From contig NZ_LT615228.1 of assembly GCF_900096765.1 (NCBI RefSeq), forward strand, positions 1,618,669-1,682,668: a stretch of DNA of 64,000 nt, in the 5' to 3' direction. Below, piece by piece: positions 1-9,008 of the stretch. The number at the start of each line of letters is the position of its first letter. Positions within the stretch are counted from its first letter, which is position 1. This DNA is from Polynucleobacter necessarius. GTDB taxonomy: Bacteria; Pseudomonadota; Gammaproteobacteria; Burkholderiales; Burkholderiaceae. The notes beneath the pieces are model-generated. The model searched no databases. It was not told where the DNA came from and worked only from the letters and a program-made list of their open reading frames with translations. Made by a program: the position numbers and the translations under genes.

Positions 1-248
1 CCTAAAAACACTTGATTGGGGTTCAGACCATGCAGTTTGGCGATGGCTTGTTTAAGCGAGACACCTTCGGGGTCTGGATAAAGACGCAAATCATCTGTTG
101 TTTGGCTACTGATTGCTGCAAGCGCTTTAGGTGAAGGGCCGTACGGGCTCTCATTGGTGTTGAGCTTTATCAAGCGCTGCATTTGTGGTTGCTCCCCTGG
201 AACGTAGGGGGTCAAAGCTTGCACAACAGGGCTCCAAAAGCGACTCAT
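1..248 (-). CDS. hisC: histidinol-phosphate aminotransferase, N-terminal part (cut by window edge)
   Basis: The reverse strand reads from an ATG at 248 into the window edge, giving about 82 residues that begin [20 protein letters not shown] and contain [15 protein letters not shown] followed by [19 protein letters not shown]. The [11 protein letters not shown] block and the RYPDP-like segment are hallmarks of the PLP-dependent HisC family, which transaminates imidazole-acetol phosphate in histidine synthesis. The PLP-binding lysine lies outside the window. It is divergent from hisB, with a 116-base gap carrying the likely promoters. Identity is confident; completeness cannot be judged. Confidence 0.88.
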   Translation of the reverse strand, partial: MSRFWSPVVQALTPYVPGEQPQMQRLIKLNTNESPYGPSPKALAAISSQTTDDLRLYPDPEGVSLKQAIAKLHGLNPNQVFL

Positions 249-297
249 GAGGGTACTCGGGTCAAAAAACACAAAGAAAGTAAATCAATATCCATAT

Positions 298-324
298 TTG
301 AATATCTTCTAGGAATGATATTAT
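298..324 (+). promoter_or_regulatory. candidate promoter of the his block
   Basis: TTGAAT at 298-303 and TATTAT at 319-324 are separated by 15 bases, or 16 if the -35 is read as TTTGAA from 297. This would start transcription about 30 bases before the hisB ATG. It lies in the hisC/hisB divergent gap. The spacing is shorter than the ideal 17, so this is only a candidate. No attenuator-like leader peptide rich in His codons is visible. Confidence 0.35.
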
Positions 325-364
325 GAGGCTTCAATCAACACTTCGCCTCGCGGCGTAAAGAAGC

Positions 365-952
365 ATGCGGCAAGCCGACGTAACCCGAAACACTTCGGAA
401 ACCAAAATTCAGATTTCCATCAATTTGGATGGTACCGGTAAGGCTGAGCTGGCCTCCGGCGTACCTTTTTTGGATCATATGCTTGATCAGATTGCCCGAC
501 ATGGCATGATCGACCTCAAAGTGATTGCTCAGGGCGATATCTATATTGATGATCATCACACTGTTGAAGATGTGGGTATTACCTTAGGTCAGGCCTTTGC
601 AAAGGCCGTAGGCGATAAGTCAGACATAACGCGTTATGGTCACTCTTACGTGCCTTTGGATGAAACTTTGTCTCGAGTGGTGGTGGATTTCTCTGGTCGT
701 CCAGGCTTGGAATTTAATGTGCCATTTACCCGCGCTCGTGTAGGTGACTTTGATGTGGATCTGAGCATTGAGTTTTTTCGCGGTTTTGTGAACCATGCCG
801 GAGTGACTTTGCACATCGATAATTTGCGTGGCATCAATGCTCACCACCAAATTGAGACTGTCTTCAAAGCCTTTGGTCGCGCCTTGCGTATGGCCTTAGC
901 TATTGACCCACGCGCAGCGGGTGTCGTCCCTTCAACTAAAGGCAGCCTCTAA
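365..952 (+). CDS. hisB: imidazoleglycerol-phosphate dehydratase
   Basis: This 195-residue protein matches the monofunctional HisB family, which dehydrates imidazole-glycerol phosphate to imidazole-acetol phosphate in the cytoplasm. Both metal-binding signatures are visible: [16 protein letters not shown] near residue 65 and [17 protein letters not shown] near residue 160, plus [14 protein letters not shown] near residue 35. Length equals that of the usual single-domain enzyme, with no histidinol-phosphatase domain as in enterobacteria. ATG at 365 begins [16 protein letters not shown], the usual N-terminus. It heads the his block, 47 bases before hisH. Confidence 0.97.
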   Translation: MRQADVTRNTSETKIQISINLDGTGKAELASGVPFLDHMLDQIARHGMIDLKVIAQGDIYIDDHHTVEDVGITLGQAFAKAVGDKSDITRYGHSYVPLDETLSRVVVDFSGRPGLEFNVPFTRARVGDFDVDLSIEFFRGFVNHAGVTLHIDNLRGINAHHQIETVFKAFGRALRMALAIDPRAAGVVPSTKGSL

Positions 953-999
953 TCTAGAATTTCTAGTTGCCTTAGATCACAGTAAAGATAGACTAAATT

Positions 1000-1656
1000 T
1001 TGGCGCAAACAATTGCGATCATTGATTACGGAATGGGTAACCTTCGTTCCGTTTATCGGGCATTTCGTCATGTTGCGCCCAATGATAATGTCTTGATTGC
1101 GCATCAGCCTGAAGAAATTCGTTCTGCTGATCGAGTAGTCTTACCTGGTCAAGGGGCTATGCCCGATTGCATGAAGCATCTGGAAGAATCTGGTCTCTTG
1201 GAGGTCTTGCTCGAAGCTTCTAAAAATAAGCCTTTATTGGGTGTTTGCGTAGGCGAGCAAATGTTGTTTGATCAAAGTGCTGAAGTGCGTCTTGGGGAAA
1301 GGTGGACGCCATGTTTGGGGCTAATTGCTGGTGAAGTTCGTCGTTTCGAACTTGCTGGAAAGAAGCAGGCAGATGGTTTAGCTTATAAAGTACCGCACAT
1401 GGGTTGGAATCAGGTTCGCCAAGATCGCTCTCATCCCATTTGGAAGGGTATTCCTGATTTAACAAGCTTTTACTTCGTGCATAGCTACTATGTTGTGCCG
1501 CAGCGATTAGAAGATAGCGTGGGCTCCACTGAGTACGGAGATTGGTTTACATCTGCAGTTGCGCGGGATAATATTTTTGCAACGCAATTTCATCCTGAAA
1601 AAAGTGCAGAATACGGATTAATGCTTTATCAAAATTTTGTTTCTTGGCAACCTTAA
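1000..1656 (+). CDS. hisH: imidazole glycerol phosphate synthase, glutaminase subunit
   Basis: This class I glutamine amidotransferase (218 residues) supplies ammonia to HisF. The N-terminus [17 protein letters not shown] is diagnostic of HisH. The nucleophile lies in [15 protein letters not shown] (Cys 83) and the His-Glu pair in [13 protein letters not shown] near residue 197. The family more often has GVCLGMQ here, so GVCVGEQ is a mild variant. No ATG is available close to the conserved N-terminus; the reading frame opens with TTG at 1000, so TTG is the likely start. HisH works as a complex with HisF, encoded two genes downstream. Confidence 0.95.
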   Translation: MAQTIAIIDYGMGNLRSVYRAFRHVAPNDNVLIAHQPEEIRSADRVVLPGQGAMPDCMKHLEESGLLEVLLEASKNKPLLGVCVGEQMLFDQSAEVRLGERWTPCLGLIAGEVRRFELAGKKQADGLAYKVPHMGWNQVRQDRSHPIWKGIPDLTSFYFVHSYYVVPQRLEDSVGSTEYGDWFTSAVARDNIFATQFHPEKSAEYGLMLYQNFVSWQP

Positions 1657-1673
1657 ATTCTTAACGATTCTTT

Positions 1674-2435
1674 ATGCTGCTCATTCCTGCAATTGATCTA
1701 AAAGACGGCCACTGTGTTCGACTCGAGCAAGGTGACATGGACAAAGCTACAGTTTTTTCTGAAGATCCAGGAGCGATGGCAGCACATTGGATTAGTAAAG
1801 GTGCGCGTCGCTTACATTTAGTCGATCTCAATGGTGCTTTTGCTGGCAAATTAAAAAATGAGTCTGCGATTAAATCTATTTTGAAAGCGGTTGGCGATGA
1901 GATTCCGGTTCAGTTGGGTGGCGGTATTCGCGATCTAGAAACGATTGAGCGTTTACTGGATGATGGCATTAGTACTGTGATTATTGGAACGGCTGCAGTC
2001 AAGAATCCTGGCTTTGTACAGGATGCATGTACTGCTTTCCCTGGTCAGGTCATGGTTGGTTTAGATGCTCGTGATGGCAAAGTCGCGACCGATGGATGGA
2101 GCAAGATTACTGGCCATGAAGTGATTGATCTGGCTAAGAAGTTTGAAGACTGGGGTGTAGAGGCGATTATCTACACTGATATTGGTCGTGATGGCATGCT
2201 CAAGGGTGTCAATATAGAGGCAACGGTGAAGTTAGCCCAAGCGATTCGGATTCCCGTAATTGCTAGTGGTGGCCTTTCTAATAACCATGATATCGAGGCG
2301 CTTTGTAAGGCAGAAGAAGAGGGTGTGATGGGCGTGATTGCGGGCCGCTCAATTTATGCAGGTGATCTTGACCTTGCTGCTGCTCAAAAATATGCGGATG
2401 AATTAACCCTGAAATACGCAAAGAAAATTATCTAG
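1674..2435 (+). CDS. hisA: ProFAR isomerase
   Basis: This 253-residue (beta/alpha)8 barrel isomerises ProFAR to PRFAR, the substrate of HisFH. It begins [20 protein letters not shown], with the catalytic Asp at residue 8, and shows the phosphate-binding loops VQLGGGIRD and [24 protein letters not shown] and [12 protein letters not shown] are typical HisA segments. The stop codon at 2433-2435 shares one base with the GTG start of hisF (TAGTG), implying translational coupling. It lies 17 bases after hisH. Confidence 0.97.
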   Translation: MLLIPAIDLKDGHCVRLEQGDMDKATVFSEDPGAMAAHWISKGARRLHLVDLNGAFAGKLKNESAIKSILKAVGDEIPVQLGGGIRDLETIERLLDDGISTVIIGTAAVKNPGFVQDACTAFPGQVMVGLDARDGKVATDGWSKITGHEVIDLAKKFEDWGVEAIIYTDIGRDGMLKGVNIEATVKLAQAIRIPVIASGGLSNNHDIEALCKAEEEGVMGVIAGRSIYAGDLDLAAAQKYADELTLKYAKKII

Positions 2436-3193
2436 TGCTAACTAAAAGAATTATTCCTTGCCTAGATGTCACTGCAGGGCGGGTTGTAAAAGGTGTGAAT
2501 TTCGTTGGTCTGCGCGATGCGGGTGATCCTGTAGAGATTGCTAAGCGCTATGACACCCAGGGCGCTGATGAGCTTACCTTTTTAGATATAACAGCAACTT
2601 CTGATGGTCGTGATCTCATTTTGCACATCATCGAGGATGTGGCATCCCAAGTATTTATTCCGTTGACAGTTGGTGGTGGTGTTCGTGCCGTGTCTGATGT
2701 TCGTCGCTTGTTAAATGCTGGCGCAGATAAGGTGAGTATGAATTCTTCTGCAGTTGCTAATCCAGATTTGGTTACGGATGCCGCCGCTTACTACGGCTCT
2801 CAATGTATTGTGGTTGCTATTGATGCCAAGCAAACACTGGCGGGTAACTGGGAGGTGTTTACTCATGGCGGCAGGACTCCTACCGGTATAGATGTTGTGA
2901 GCTGGGCTAAGGAGGTAGCGCAGCGAGGCGCAGGTGAAATTTTGCTGACCAGCATGAATCGAGATGGTAGCAAGGATGGTTTTGATTTAGCACTCACCGC
3001 GGCGGTGAGTGATGCCGTTTCTGTTCCTGTGATTGCTTCAGGTGGCGTTGGTAACTTACAGCACTTAGTCGATGGCATTACAAAAGGCCATGCAGACGCA
3101 GTGCTGGCGGCCAGTATCTTTCACTATGGTGAATACACCGTAGGCCAAGCAAAAGAATATATGGCATCCCAGGGAATTCCAGTTCGCATATAG
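2435..3193 (+). CDS. hisF: imidazole glycerol phosphate synthase, cyclase subunit
   Basis: This 252-residue cyclase makes imidazole-glycerol phosphate and AICAR from PRFAR using ammonia channelled from HisH. It begins with [20 protein letters not shown], with the catalytic Asp at residue 11. [18 protein letters not shown] and VIASGGVGN are the expected barrel motifs. The start is GTG at 2435, overlapping the hisA stop by one base. HisA and HisF are paralogous half-barrel duplications, so their adjacency is normal. Confidence 0.97.
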   Translation: MLTKRIIPCLDVTAGRVVKGVNFVGLRDAGDPVEIAKRYDTQGADELTFLDITATSDGRDLILHIIEDVASQVFIPLTVGGGVRAVSDVRRLLNAGADKVSMNSSAVANPDLVTDAAAYYGSQCIVVAIDAKQTLAGNWEVFTHGGRTPTGIDVVSWAKEVAQRGAGEILLTSMNRDGSKDGFDLALTAAVSDAVSVPVIASGGVGNLQHLVDGITKGHADAVLAASIFHYGEYTVGQAKEYMASQGIPVRI

Positions 3194-3229
3194 TGAGTGA
3201 GCGCCTCAGATTCGCGGTAAAGTTCTGGT

Positions 3230-3643
3230 ATGAATAAGTTTCAGAGTGCCTTTACCCCCATCACCACAATCGAAGCTGGTCCATGGCTGGATGCTGTTAC
3301 ATGGAATGAGCAAGGTCTAGTCCCAGTGATTGCCCAGGAATTTGGTAGTAACGATATCTTGATGATGGCTTGGATGAATCGAGATGCCTTATTGGCCACT
3401 TTGCGTTTGGGTGAGGCAGTTTATTGGACTCGTTCCAGACAAAAGCTGTGGCACAAAGGCGAGGAGTCTGGCCATACCCAAAAAGTGAAAGAAATTCGCC
3501 TGGACTGTGATGGCGATACGATTTTGCTCATTGTCGAACAAAAGGATGGCATTGCCTGTCATACGGGCGAGCACAGTTGCTTCTTCCGGCAATGGGATTC
3601 TGATAAATTGACTTGGGTCGATGAGTCCAAGGTGAATAAGTAA
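3230..3643 (+). CDS. hisI: phosphoribosyl-AMP cyclohydrolase
   Basis: This 137-residue monofunctional HisI opens the adenine ring of [37 protein letters not shown] and the metal-ligand Cys region [14 protein letters not shown]...[12 protein letters not shown] are all present. In this organism HisI and HisE are separate genes, not the fused HisIE of enterobacteria. The ATG at 3230 follows a 36-base gap after hisF. The N-terminal extension of about 20 residues before the conserved core is common in betaproteobacteria. Confidence 0.96.
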   Translation: MNKFQSAFTPITTIEAGPWLDAVTWNEQGLVPVIAQEFGSNDILMMAWMNRDALLATLRLGEAVYWTRSRQKLWHKGEESGHTQKVKEIRLDCDGDTILLIVEQKDGIACHTGEHSCFFRQWDSDKLTWVDESKVNK

Positions 3644-3676
3644 AAGTCTTTTTATTAAAAGACATAAAATGAACCA

Positions 3677-4078
3677 ATGAGTAGCCCCTCCAATAAAACC
3701 GCTAATTTAGACTCTGCATTGGCTCACTTGGCTGATGTTGTCGATCAACGTCGAGATGCGTTCAAAGCTGGTACAACAGATCCGAAGACTTCGTATACTG
3801 CTTTACTCTTTTCCAAGGGTGATGATGGTATTTTGAAAAAAATTGGGGAAGAAGCAACCGAAGTAGTTATGGCGGCGAAAGATGTGCGCTCCTCGAATTT
3901 GGCCGCAGAGCAAAAGAAGCTCTTAGTTGGTGAAATGGCAGACCTTTGGTTTCATTGTTTAATTGCGCTCTCACAATTTCATTTGCGTCCTGAAGATGTG
4001 ATTGCTGAGCTCGATCGTCGCTTAGGAACCTCGGGCACTGAAGAAAAGGCTGCTCGTAAAGCCGCCGGTAAAGAGTAA
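3677..4078 (+). CDS. hisE: phosphoribosyl-ATP pyrophosphatase
   Basis: This 133-residue all-alpha MazG-like pyrophosphatase hydrolyses PR-ATP to PR-AMP, the step before HisI. The conserved blocks are [31 protein letters not shown] and [16 protein letters not shown] Lys/Ala-rich tail ([12 protein letters not shown]) follows the domain. It lies 33 bases after hisI and 14 bases before the HIT gene, so probably all are on one transcript. Confidence 0.95.
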   Translation: MSSPSNKTANLDSALAHLADVVDQRRDAFKAGTTDPKTSYTALLFSKGDDGILKKIGEEATEVVMAAKDVRSSNLAAEQKKLLVGEMADLWFHCLIALSQFHLRPEDVIAELDRRLGTSGTEEKAARKAAGKE

Positions 4079-4092
4079 CTTTGGAATAGGCC

Positions 4093-4449
4093 ATGTCACA
4101 CGATCCTAATTGCTTGTTTTGTAAGATTTCTCAAGGTTTGATTCCGTCTCAGAAGGTATATGAGGACGAAGAGATATATGCATTTAAAGACATTAATCCA
4201 GCTGCACCAGTCCATTTTTTAATCATTCCCAAAAAACATATTCCAATGCTAGAGTCCGCACAAAGCGCAGATGCCCCATTGCTAGGTAGAATGATGGAAT
4301 TGGCGCCCCGACTTGCTAGAGAACAAGGTTGTCGACCTGGAAAGGAAGGCGGCTTTAGGTTGATGGTAAATAATGGCGCAGATGGAGGGCAAGAGGTTTA
4401 TCACCTGCATGTGCACGTGATGGGCGGTCCGCGCCCCTGGAAAAAATAA
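4093..4449 (+). CDS. HIT family (HINT-like) nucleotide hydrolase
   Basis: This 118-residue protein has the histidine-triad signature HLHVHVMGG near residue 106 and the N-terminal zinc-type motif [12 protein letters not shown] proteins of the HINT branch hydrolyse purine nucleoside phosphoramidates; the physiological substrate here is unknown. Position after hisE and before tatA is a recurrent betaproteobacterial arrangement. Length is typical. Confidence 0.92.
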   Translation: MSHDPNCLFCKISQGLIPSQKVYEDEEIYAFKDINPAAPVHFLIIPKKHIPMLESAQSADAPLLGRMMELAPRLAREQGCRPGKEGGFRLMVNNGADGGQEVYHLHVHVMGGPRPWKK

Positions 4450-4465
4450 TCCAAGGAGATTAAAG

Positions 4466-4615
4466 ATGGGTTCATTTAGCATTTGGCATTGGTTAATTGT
4501 ATTGGTCATCGTGATGTTGGTATTTGGTACCAAAAAATTGCGCAATATTGGCCAAGATTTAGGTGGAGCAGTAAAGGGTTTCAAAGAAGGCATGAAATCT
4601 GCTGATGAACCCTAA
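4466..4615 (+). CDS. tatA: twin-arginine translocase subunit TatA, C-terminal tail lost to a frameshift
   Basis: The 49-residue product begins [20 protein letters not shown], the single membrane helix with the FG hinge ([11 protein letters not shown]), followed by the amphipathic helix [13 protein letters not shown]. It ends at TAA 4613-4615. Removing one C from the CCC at 4610-4612 joins it in frame to [20 protein letters not shown] and AKDLNK ending at TGA 4688, which is a normal TatA tail. The gene is therefore a one-base frameshift version. The lost part is the unstructured tail, which is dispensable in E. coli TatA, so it may still form the pore. An ATG at 4605 in the tail frame could allow reinitiation. 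Good ribosome site AAGGAG at 4453. Confidence 0.9.
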   Translation: MGSFSIWHWLIVLVIVMLVFGTKKLRNIGQDLGGAVKGFKEGMKSADEP

Positions 4616-4737
4616 AGAGCAAATTTCCCAAAACTCTGCAAGCACCGATAAAACTGTTGATGTGCAAGCCAAAGATTTAAATAAGTGATTTTTGAAAGCG
4701 CAATTGAAATCGAACAGTCCCTATTTAGTTTCCTCAG

Positions 4738-5214
4738 ATGATTGATTTAGGGGTTTCAAAACTTGCGCTCATTGCCGTAGTAGCATTAGTGGTGGTTGGT
4801 CCCGAGCGCTTGCCAAAGGTTGCCCGAATGGCTGGCAATCTATTTGGACGCGCTCAGAGATATATGGCTGACGTCAAGTCAGAAGTCAATCGCCAAATGG
4901 AGATTGAGGAATTAAAAAAGTTTCGCGAAGAAAGCGCCTCAGTACTTAGGGATGTTGAAAATAGTATTAGCTCGGTAGCTAAAGAGGCTAATGCGAATTT
5001 AACTGATCAAGCGGATATTTTTGAGACTAATTTTGAAAAGCTGCCCCTAGATGAAAAAGAGGTGCTTCGCAAGACCAAGCGACAAGGCCGTAATAGCTGG
5101 GGCGTCAGGCGTGCTGCAAGACCTATTTGGTTTAAGCGCTCTGCCGGAGTGCGTACTCGAGTGCAATCAGGTGCAGCAAGAATGAAACGTTTTCATCATA
5201 GCAGTGGCAAGTAA
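4738..5214 (+). CDS. tatB: twin-arginine translocase subunit TatB
   Basis: This 158-residue protein starts MIDLGVSKLALIAVVALVVV, one membrane helix, followed by the GPERLPKVARMAG hinge that separates TatB from TatA. An amphipathic helix with RAQRYMADVKSEVNRQ and a charged coiled region (residues 50-90) follow, then a basic tail. TatB forms the substrate receptor with TatC in the inner membrane. It lies between tatA and tatC, with 49 bases to the position where an unshifted tatA would end. Confidence 0.95.
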   Translation: MIDLGVSKLALIAVVALVVVGPERLPKVARMAGNLFGRAQRYMADVKSEVNRQMEIEELKKFREESASVLRDVENSISSVAKEANANLTDQADIFETNFEKLPLDEKEVLRKTKRQGRNSWGVRRAARPIWFKRSAGVRTRVQSGAARMKRFHHSSGK

Positions 5215-5250
5215 TCCATTAGCGCAAGAGAATAACTAGAAGATATTTGC

Positions 5251-6024
5251 ATGACAGAAAACCATTCACCTGCAGACTCGGGATTGCAAGAGTCATTTCT
5301 GTCCCATTTATTTGAATTGCGAGATCGCGTCATCAAAGCGGCGCTTGCAATCATCATCGTCTTCTTGTGCCTGGTGTATTGGGCACCAGACATATTTCAT
5401 TTATTTGCCCAGCCCCTTTTGCAAGCACTGCCCGCAGGTGGAAAAATGATTGTGACTGATGTCACTGGTTCATTCTTTGTCCCAATGAAGGTGACAATGC
5501 TAGTAGCATTCATCATCGCATTGCCGGTGGTCATGTATCAGCTGTGGGCCTTCATTGCCCCTGGCCTCTATTTGCATGAGCGCAAATTAATTTTGCCTCT
5601 AGTAGTGAGTAGTTACACCCTATTCATTATCGGAATGGCATTTGCTTACTTCTTAGTATTTCCCACGGTATTTAAATTTATGGCGAGTTATAACGCACCA
5701 TTAGGCGCTGAGATGTCAACTGACATTGATAACTACCTGAGCTTTGCAATGACAACTTTCTTGGCATTTGGTATTACATTTGAGGTTCCCGTGGTGGTGG
5801 TGGTGCTAGTTCGCGTGGGAATGGTATCTCTGGCTAAGCTAAAAGAAGTTCGCCCTTACGTCATCGTTGGCGCATTTGTGGTTTCAGCGGTAGTGACACC
5901 CCCTGATGTGCTCTCACAGCTGCTATTAGCTGTGCCGATGACCTTACTTTACGAACTTGGGTTATTGGTTGCCCATCTTTACGTGCCAAAGCCTTCCGAA
6001 GTTGAGGCCAATAGGGCGGCTTAA
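5251..6024 (+). CDS. tatC: twin-arginine translocase subunit TatC
   Basis: This 257-residue inner-membrane protein has six hydrophobic segments and the family signature LSHLFELRDRVIKAA near residue 17, which forms part of the twin-arginine signal binding site. FIAPGLYLHERKLILP and VVTPPDVLSQLLLAVPM are also characteristic. With TatB it recognises folded substrates carrying an RR signal, for example the Rieske protein encoded at 11779. Its stop overlaps the end of the convergent Sel1 gene by 4 bases, and no terminator is seen between them. Confidence 0.97.
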   Translation: MTENHSPADSGLQESFLSHLFELRDRVIKAALAIIIVFLCLVYWAPDIFHLFAQPLLQALPAGGKMIVTDVTGSFFVPMKVTMLVAFIIALPVVMYQLWAFIAPGLYLHERKLILPLVVSSYTLFIIGMAFAYFLVFPTVFKFMASYNAPLGAEMSTDIDNYLSFAMTTFLAFGITFEVPVVVVVLVRVGMVSLAKLKEVRPYVIVGAFVVSAVVTPPDVLSQLLLAVPMTLLYELGLLVAHLYVPKPSEVEANRAA

Positions 6025-7484
6025 ATATTCTCAGTCTCTTCTAAGGCTTTCATATTTTTTGAGAATGTATTTTTGAGCCAACTGCTGACTTGATCAAAGC
6101 GATAGCGTCTTTGTCTTAAGTTGCCTTCGATATCAGTCTCGGTACCTGCGAAAGCTTTGCCGGCAGCCAAGAGAGTGCGACGTTGCTGAATGGTTTCAAT
6201 CTGAATAAGTCTAGGCAGTATCTTAGGTAATTCCCAGCGGATGTCGACAACCACACAATGTTCATGTTGAAGTTGACCTACTTCACAGAGTAACAACTCT
6301 GCTTTGCTAAAGTTAAATTGATTGGCAATGAGAATGCGATGACACAGTAATAGCCAATCATGATCCATCTTATGTTCTGCGTGATGATTGATGGCTTGCT
6401 CGGCATATTGTGCCAGTTCATACCAGTCATTTGATTTAGGATTGGGACAACTACCCAGTATTTTATTGAGCAACTCTTTTGCTTCAGGTACGCCTTGTTG
6501 GTGGGCTTGCCATGCCCAATAAGAGGCTTGTAGACCACGTACTTTTTCCTCTAACTTCTCGCGCTTACGCCATAAGTTGGCGCCTTTACGTAGTTGAGCT
6601 TGCGGATGTCCTAGGTCTGCTGCGCGATCGAAACAACGATCACTTTCATTAGCGTTATATCCAGAAAATTGTGGGCGACGATAAATCTCTCCAAGAGCGT
6701 ACCAAGCATCACGATCACCATCTTTTGCTGCAAGTTCTAACCAATGAGCAGCTTTCTTGAGTGAGGCGTTCGATTTGTTGTCGCCACTACCATCTAACTG
6801 TGCAAGGCGCAAACCTAAAGTGAGTTTTGCAACGGTGAGGCCTAGTTCAGCTGCTTGCGTCAAGGCATCTTCATTTTGAGTGTCGAGCCATACATTCCAC
6901 AATGAAGTGAGCGCTTCATTTTTAGGCTGAAGCTTAATGAGTAACTCCTTTGCGTGATCTGAGAACGCACAATTTATCTCTGCTAGCTCTTTAAGAAATT
7001 GGTGAGCTATTTTTTGTAGATCACCAAGATCAGTATTGGGTGATGTCTCGTCTAATGCGCTGGATGATCTTTTTTTCAGCCAGTTGGCTAGTTCAGCTTG
7101 CGCTTCTTTTTTGCTGGGATTGATCAGAAGGTTAGCAATCTGCCACTTAGCAGCAAATACTGAATCTGAGTCGGTGTTGTCCTTAGCTAGCTTCCATAAG
7201 GCATCCCACCCGAATCCAAAAGCAGGGGACTGAACAGTTTGATCGAGTGGAATATTCGCAATTTGTTTAAGGATCGTCAGATTTTCAGCGCCGCTTGAGC
7301 TTTCATTGCCAAGTATTTGATTTTGAATTGAAAAATAAGATTTTTCTAACCAAATCAGGGCATTAGAAGGCTGTATCGGGGTTTTAAAAGCGCCGGTAAG
7401 GTAAGCTTGCGCCAATTTTTGTTGCGCGAATATATCACCAAGGCGGGCTGAACTGAGGATTTTTAAGAATTCGCGACTTGCCAT
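6021..7484 (-). CDS. Sel1-like / TPR repeat protein of unknown function
   Basis: This large soluble protein has Sel1-type repeats, for example ARLGDIFAQQKLAQAYLTGA, LTVAKLTLGLRLAQLDG, KDGDRDAWYALGEIYRRPQ and ADLGHPQAQLRKGANLWRK. Such alpha-solenoids act as protein-binding scaffolds; no catalytic domain is visible. I chose ATG 7484 (487 residues) because the repeat-like sequence starts there (MASREFLKILSSARLGDIFA). The frame stays open to another ATG at 7595, which has a TAAGGG ribosome-site-like stretch and would add 37 Cys/Phe-rich residues, so that start cannot be excluded. Divergent from the porin gene. Confidence 0.8.
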   Translation of the reverse strand: MASREFLKILSSARLGDIFAQQKLAQAYLTGAFKTPIQPSNALIWLEKSYFSIQNQILGNESSSGAENLTILKQIANIPLDQTVQSPAFGFGWDALWKLAKDNTDSDSVFAAKWQIANLLINPSKKEAQAELANWLKKRSSSALDETSPNTDLGDLQKIAHQFLKELAEINCAFSDHAKELLIKLQPKNEALTSLWNVWLDTQNEDALTQAAELGLTVAKLTLGLRLAQLDGSGDNKSNASLKKAAHWLELAAKDGDRDAWYALGEIYRRPQFSGYNANESDRCFDRAADLGHPQAQLRKGANLWRKREKLEEKVRGLQASYWAWQAHQQGVPEAKELLNKILGSCPNPKSNDWYELAQYAEQAINHHAEHKMDHDWLLLCHRILIANQFNFSKAELLLCEVGQLQHEHCVVVDIRWELPKILPRLIQIETIQQRRTLLAAGKAFAGTETDIEGNLRQRRYRFDQVSSWLKNTFSKNMKALEETENI

Positions 7485-7692
7485 CTGACAATTTTGACAT
7501 TCAAGACGCCTAAAAGACAGAAAACCAAGCCCATGTTGCCCTGATACAACGAAGAAAGCCAAAAAACTACCTTTTGACAAGCAAAAAGAGGTCATAAATA
7601 CCCTTACCCCCAGTCTAGCGGGGCAAAGGAGAGAAAATTCTCGAGTCCCAGCTTTATTTGGGCATTACTTTCAATTTATGGAGATTTACAGA

Positions 7693-8883
7693 ATGAAAAA
7701 ATCGCTATTCGCACTCGCAGCTTTGACAGCTGTTGCCGGCGCAGCTCAAGCTCAGTCCAGCGTTACCGTTTACGGTATTTTGGACGCTGGTTGGGTTGGT
7801 GGTAACTCAAAGTTATCTGGTCCTAATGCAACTCCTCAGAACCAAGCTGGTACATGGAGCAAGTTCAGCATCTCTGGTGCAGAAGCTACTAGCCGTTTAG
7901 GTTTCAAGGGTACTGAAGATATTGGCGGCGGCACATCTGCTTTCTTCACTGCTGAAATGTCTTTGACTGGTGATTCAACAGCACCTTTGGGTTCTGTTCG
8001 TCAAATGTTCGTTGGTCTGAAGAAAAATGGTATCGGCGCTGGTTCTATCGGTACTGTTAATACAATCATCCACAACGCTGTTGCTGTTACTGATCCAGGC
8101 GCACACATCGCTGGTAACGTCTATGCAACCAATACTGGTGCAACTGCAACTCCTGATTTGACAAACTATGGTCAATCAGCTGCTTACACAGTTCGTACAG
8201 CAAATACATTGGCTTTGGCTACTGACACTTTTGCTGGTTTTAGCTTGAATGCTAACTACACACAAAACGGTGCAAACGTTAACCAACAGGGTAACTACAA
8301 CATCAGTGGCGGCTCTTCAAACGGTGGCTCTACAAACTTCACAGGTTGGGGCTTAGGTGCTAACTATGCTTGGCAAAAATTGTATGCAACTGCTAACTAC
8401 CAAGCTTTGAGGAGCGTTCAGCCATATGGTAGTGCTGCTACAGCATCCAATCCGTACTCTGCAGCTGATGCAATCTGGTCCAATTCTCTTGGTGGTGTTA
8501 ACACTCAAGACAACCAGGCATACATCGCTGCAACTTATGACTTCGGTATCTTGAAGGCCTACGGTCAGTGGGTAAGCCGTAAAGCAACTGCTGTTCAATT
8601 TTCAAACTTCTACGCTAAGCGTACAGCTCAGCAGTTAGGTGTTCGTAGCTTCATTACCCCTACTGTTGAAGCATGGGCAAGCTTAGGTAATGGTCGTTAC
8701 ACAGCATTCGGCAACGGTCAACCAACAGCTAACTTCACCGGCTATCAATTAGGTGGTAACTACTACTTGAGCAAGCGTACAAACTTGTACGCAATCTACG
8801 GCTCAACAGAAACTTCAAGCGTATCAACCCAAGGTTCTGCTAGCCAAAACAACTATGCAGTGGGCGTTAAGCACACTTTCTAA
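7693..8883 (+). CDS. outer membrane porin, Gram-negative trimeric type
   Basis: The 396-residue precursor starts with a clear Sec signal, KKSLFALAALTAVAGAAQAQ, cleaved after AQA. The mature protein opens with SSVTVYGILDAGW, the typical first strand of Burkholderiales OmpC-like porins, contains SRLGFKGTEDIGGG and ends in Phe (YAVGVKHTF), as needed for barrel assembly. Gly/Asn/Tyr-rich beta strands fill the rest. An upstream in-frame ATG at 7678 overlaps the ribosome site GGAG and is less likely. A strong terminator follows at 8933. Codon use looks highly biased, in keeping with an abundant protein. Confidence 0.95.
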   Translation: MKKSLFALAALTAVAGAAQAQSSVTVYGILDAGWVGGNSKLSGPNATPQNQAGTWSKFSISGAEATSRLGFKGTEDIGGGTSAFFTAEMSLTGDSTAPLGSVRQMFVGLKKNGIGAGSIGTVNTIIHNAVAVTDPGAHIAGNVYATNTGATATPDLTNYGQSAAYTVRTANTLALATDTFAGFSLNANYTQNGANVNQQGNYNISGGSSNGGSTNFTGWGLGANYAWQKLYATANYQALRSVQPYGSAATASNPYSAADAIWSNSLGGVNTQDNQAYIAATYDFGILKAYGQWVSRKATAVQFSNFYAKRTAQQLGVRSFITPTVEAWASLGNGRYTAFGNGQPTANFTGYQLGGNYYLSKRTNLYAIYGSTETSSVSTQGSASQNNYAVGVKHTF

Positions 8884-8932
8884 TTCCGATGCTAGCGTAA
8901 GCTAGTTGAAGATTTAGTTGTATAGAAGTTCA

Positions 8933-8963
8933 AACCCACCGTGGTAACACGGTGGGGTTTTTT
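8933..8963 (+). terminator. rho-independent terminator of the porin gene
   Basis: CCCACCGTG (8935-8943) and CACGGTGGG (8948-8956) form a perfect 9-bp GC-rich stem with a GTAA loop, followed by GTTTTTT. It lies 50 bases after the porin stop, so the porin is probably monocistronic and the next gene needs its own promoter. Confidence 0.92.
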
Positions 8964-9008
8964 ATTTGGCAAGTATCATTTAGTTTCATCTAACTAAGTC
9001 GGCAATTC

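Noticed and set aside
7574..7600. Porin promoter TTGACA ... TAAATA
   Set aside because: The -35 is perfect but the best -10 is only 15 bases away and poor; not strong enough to call.
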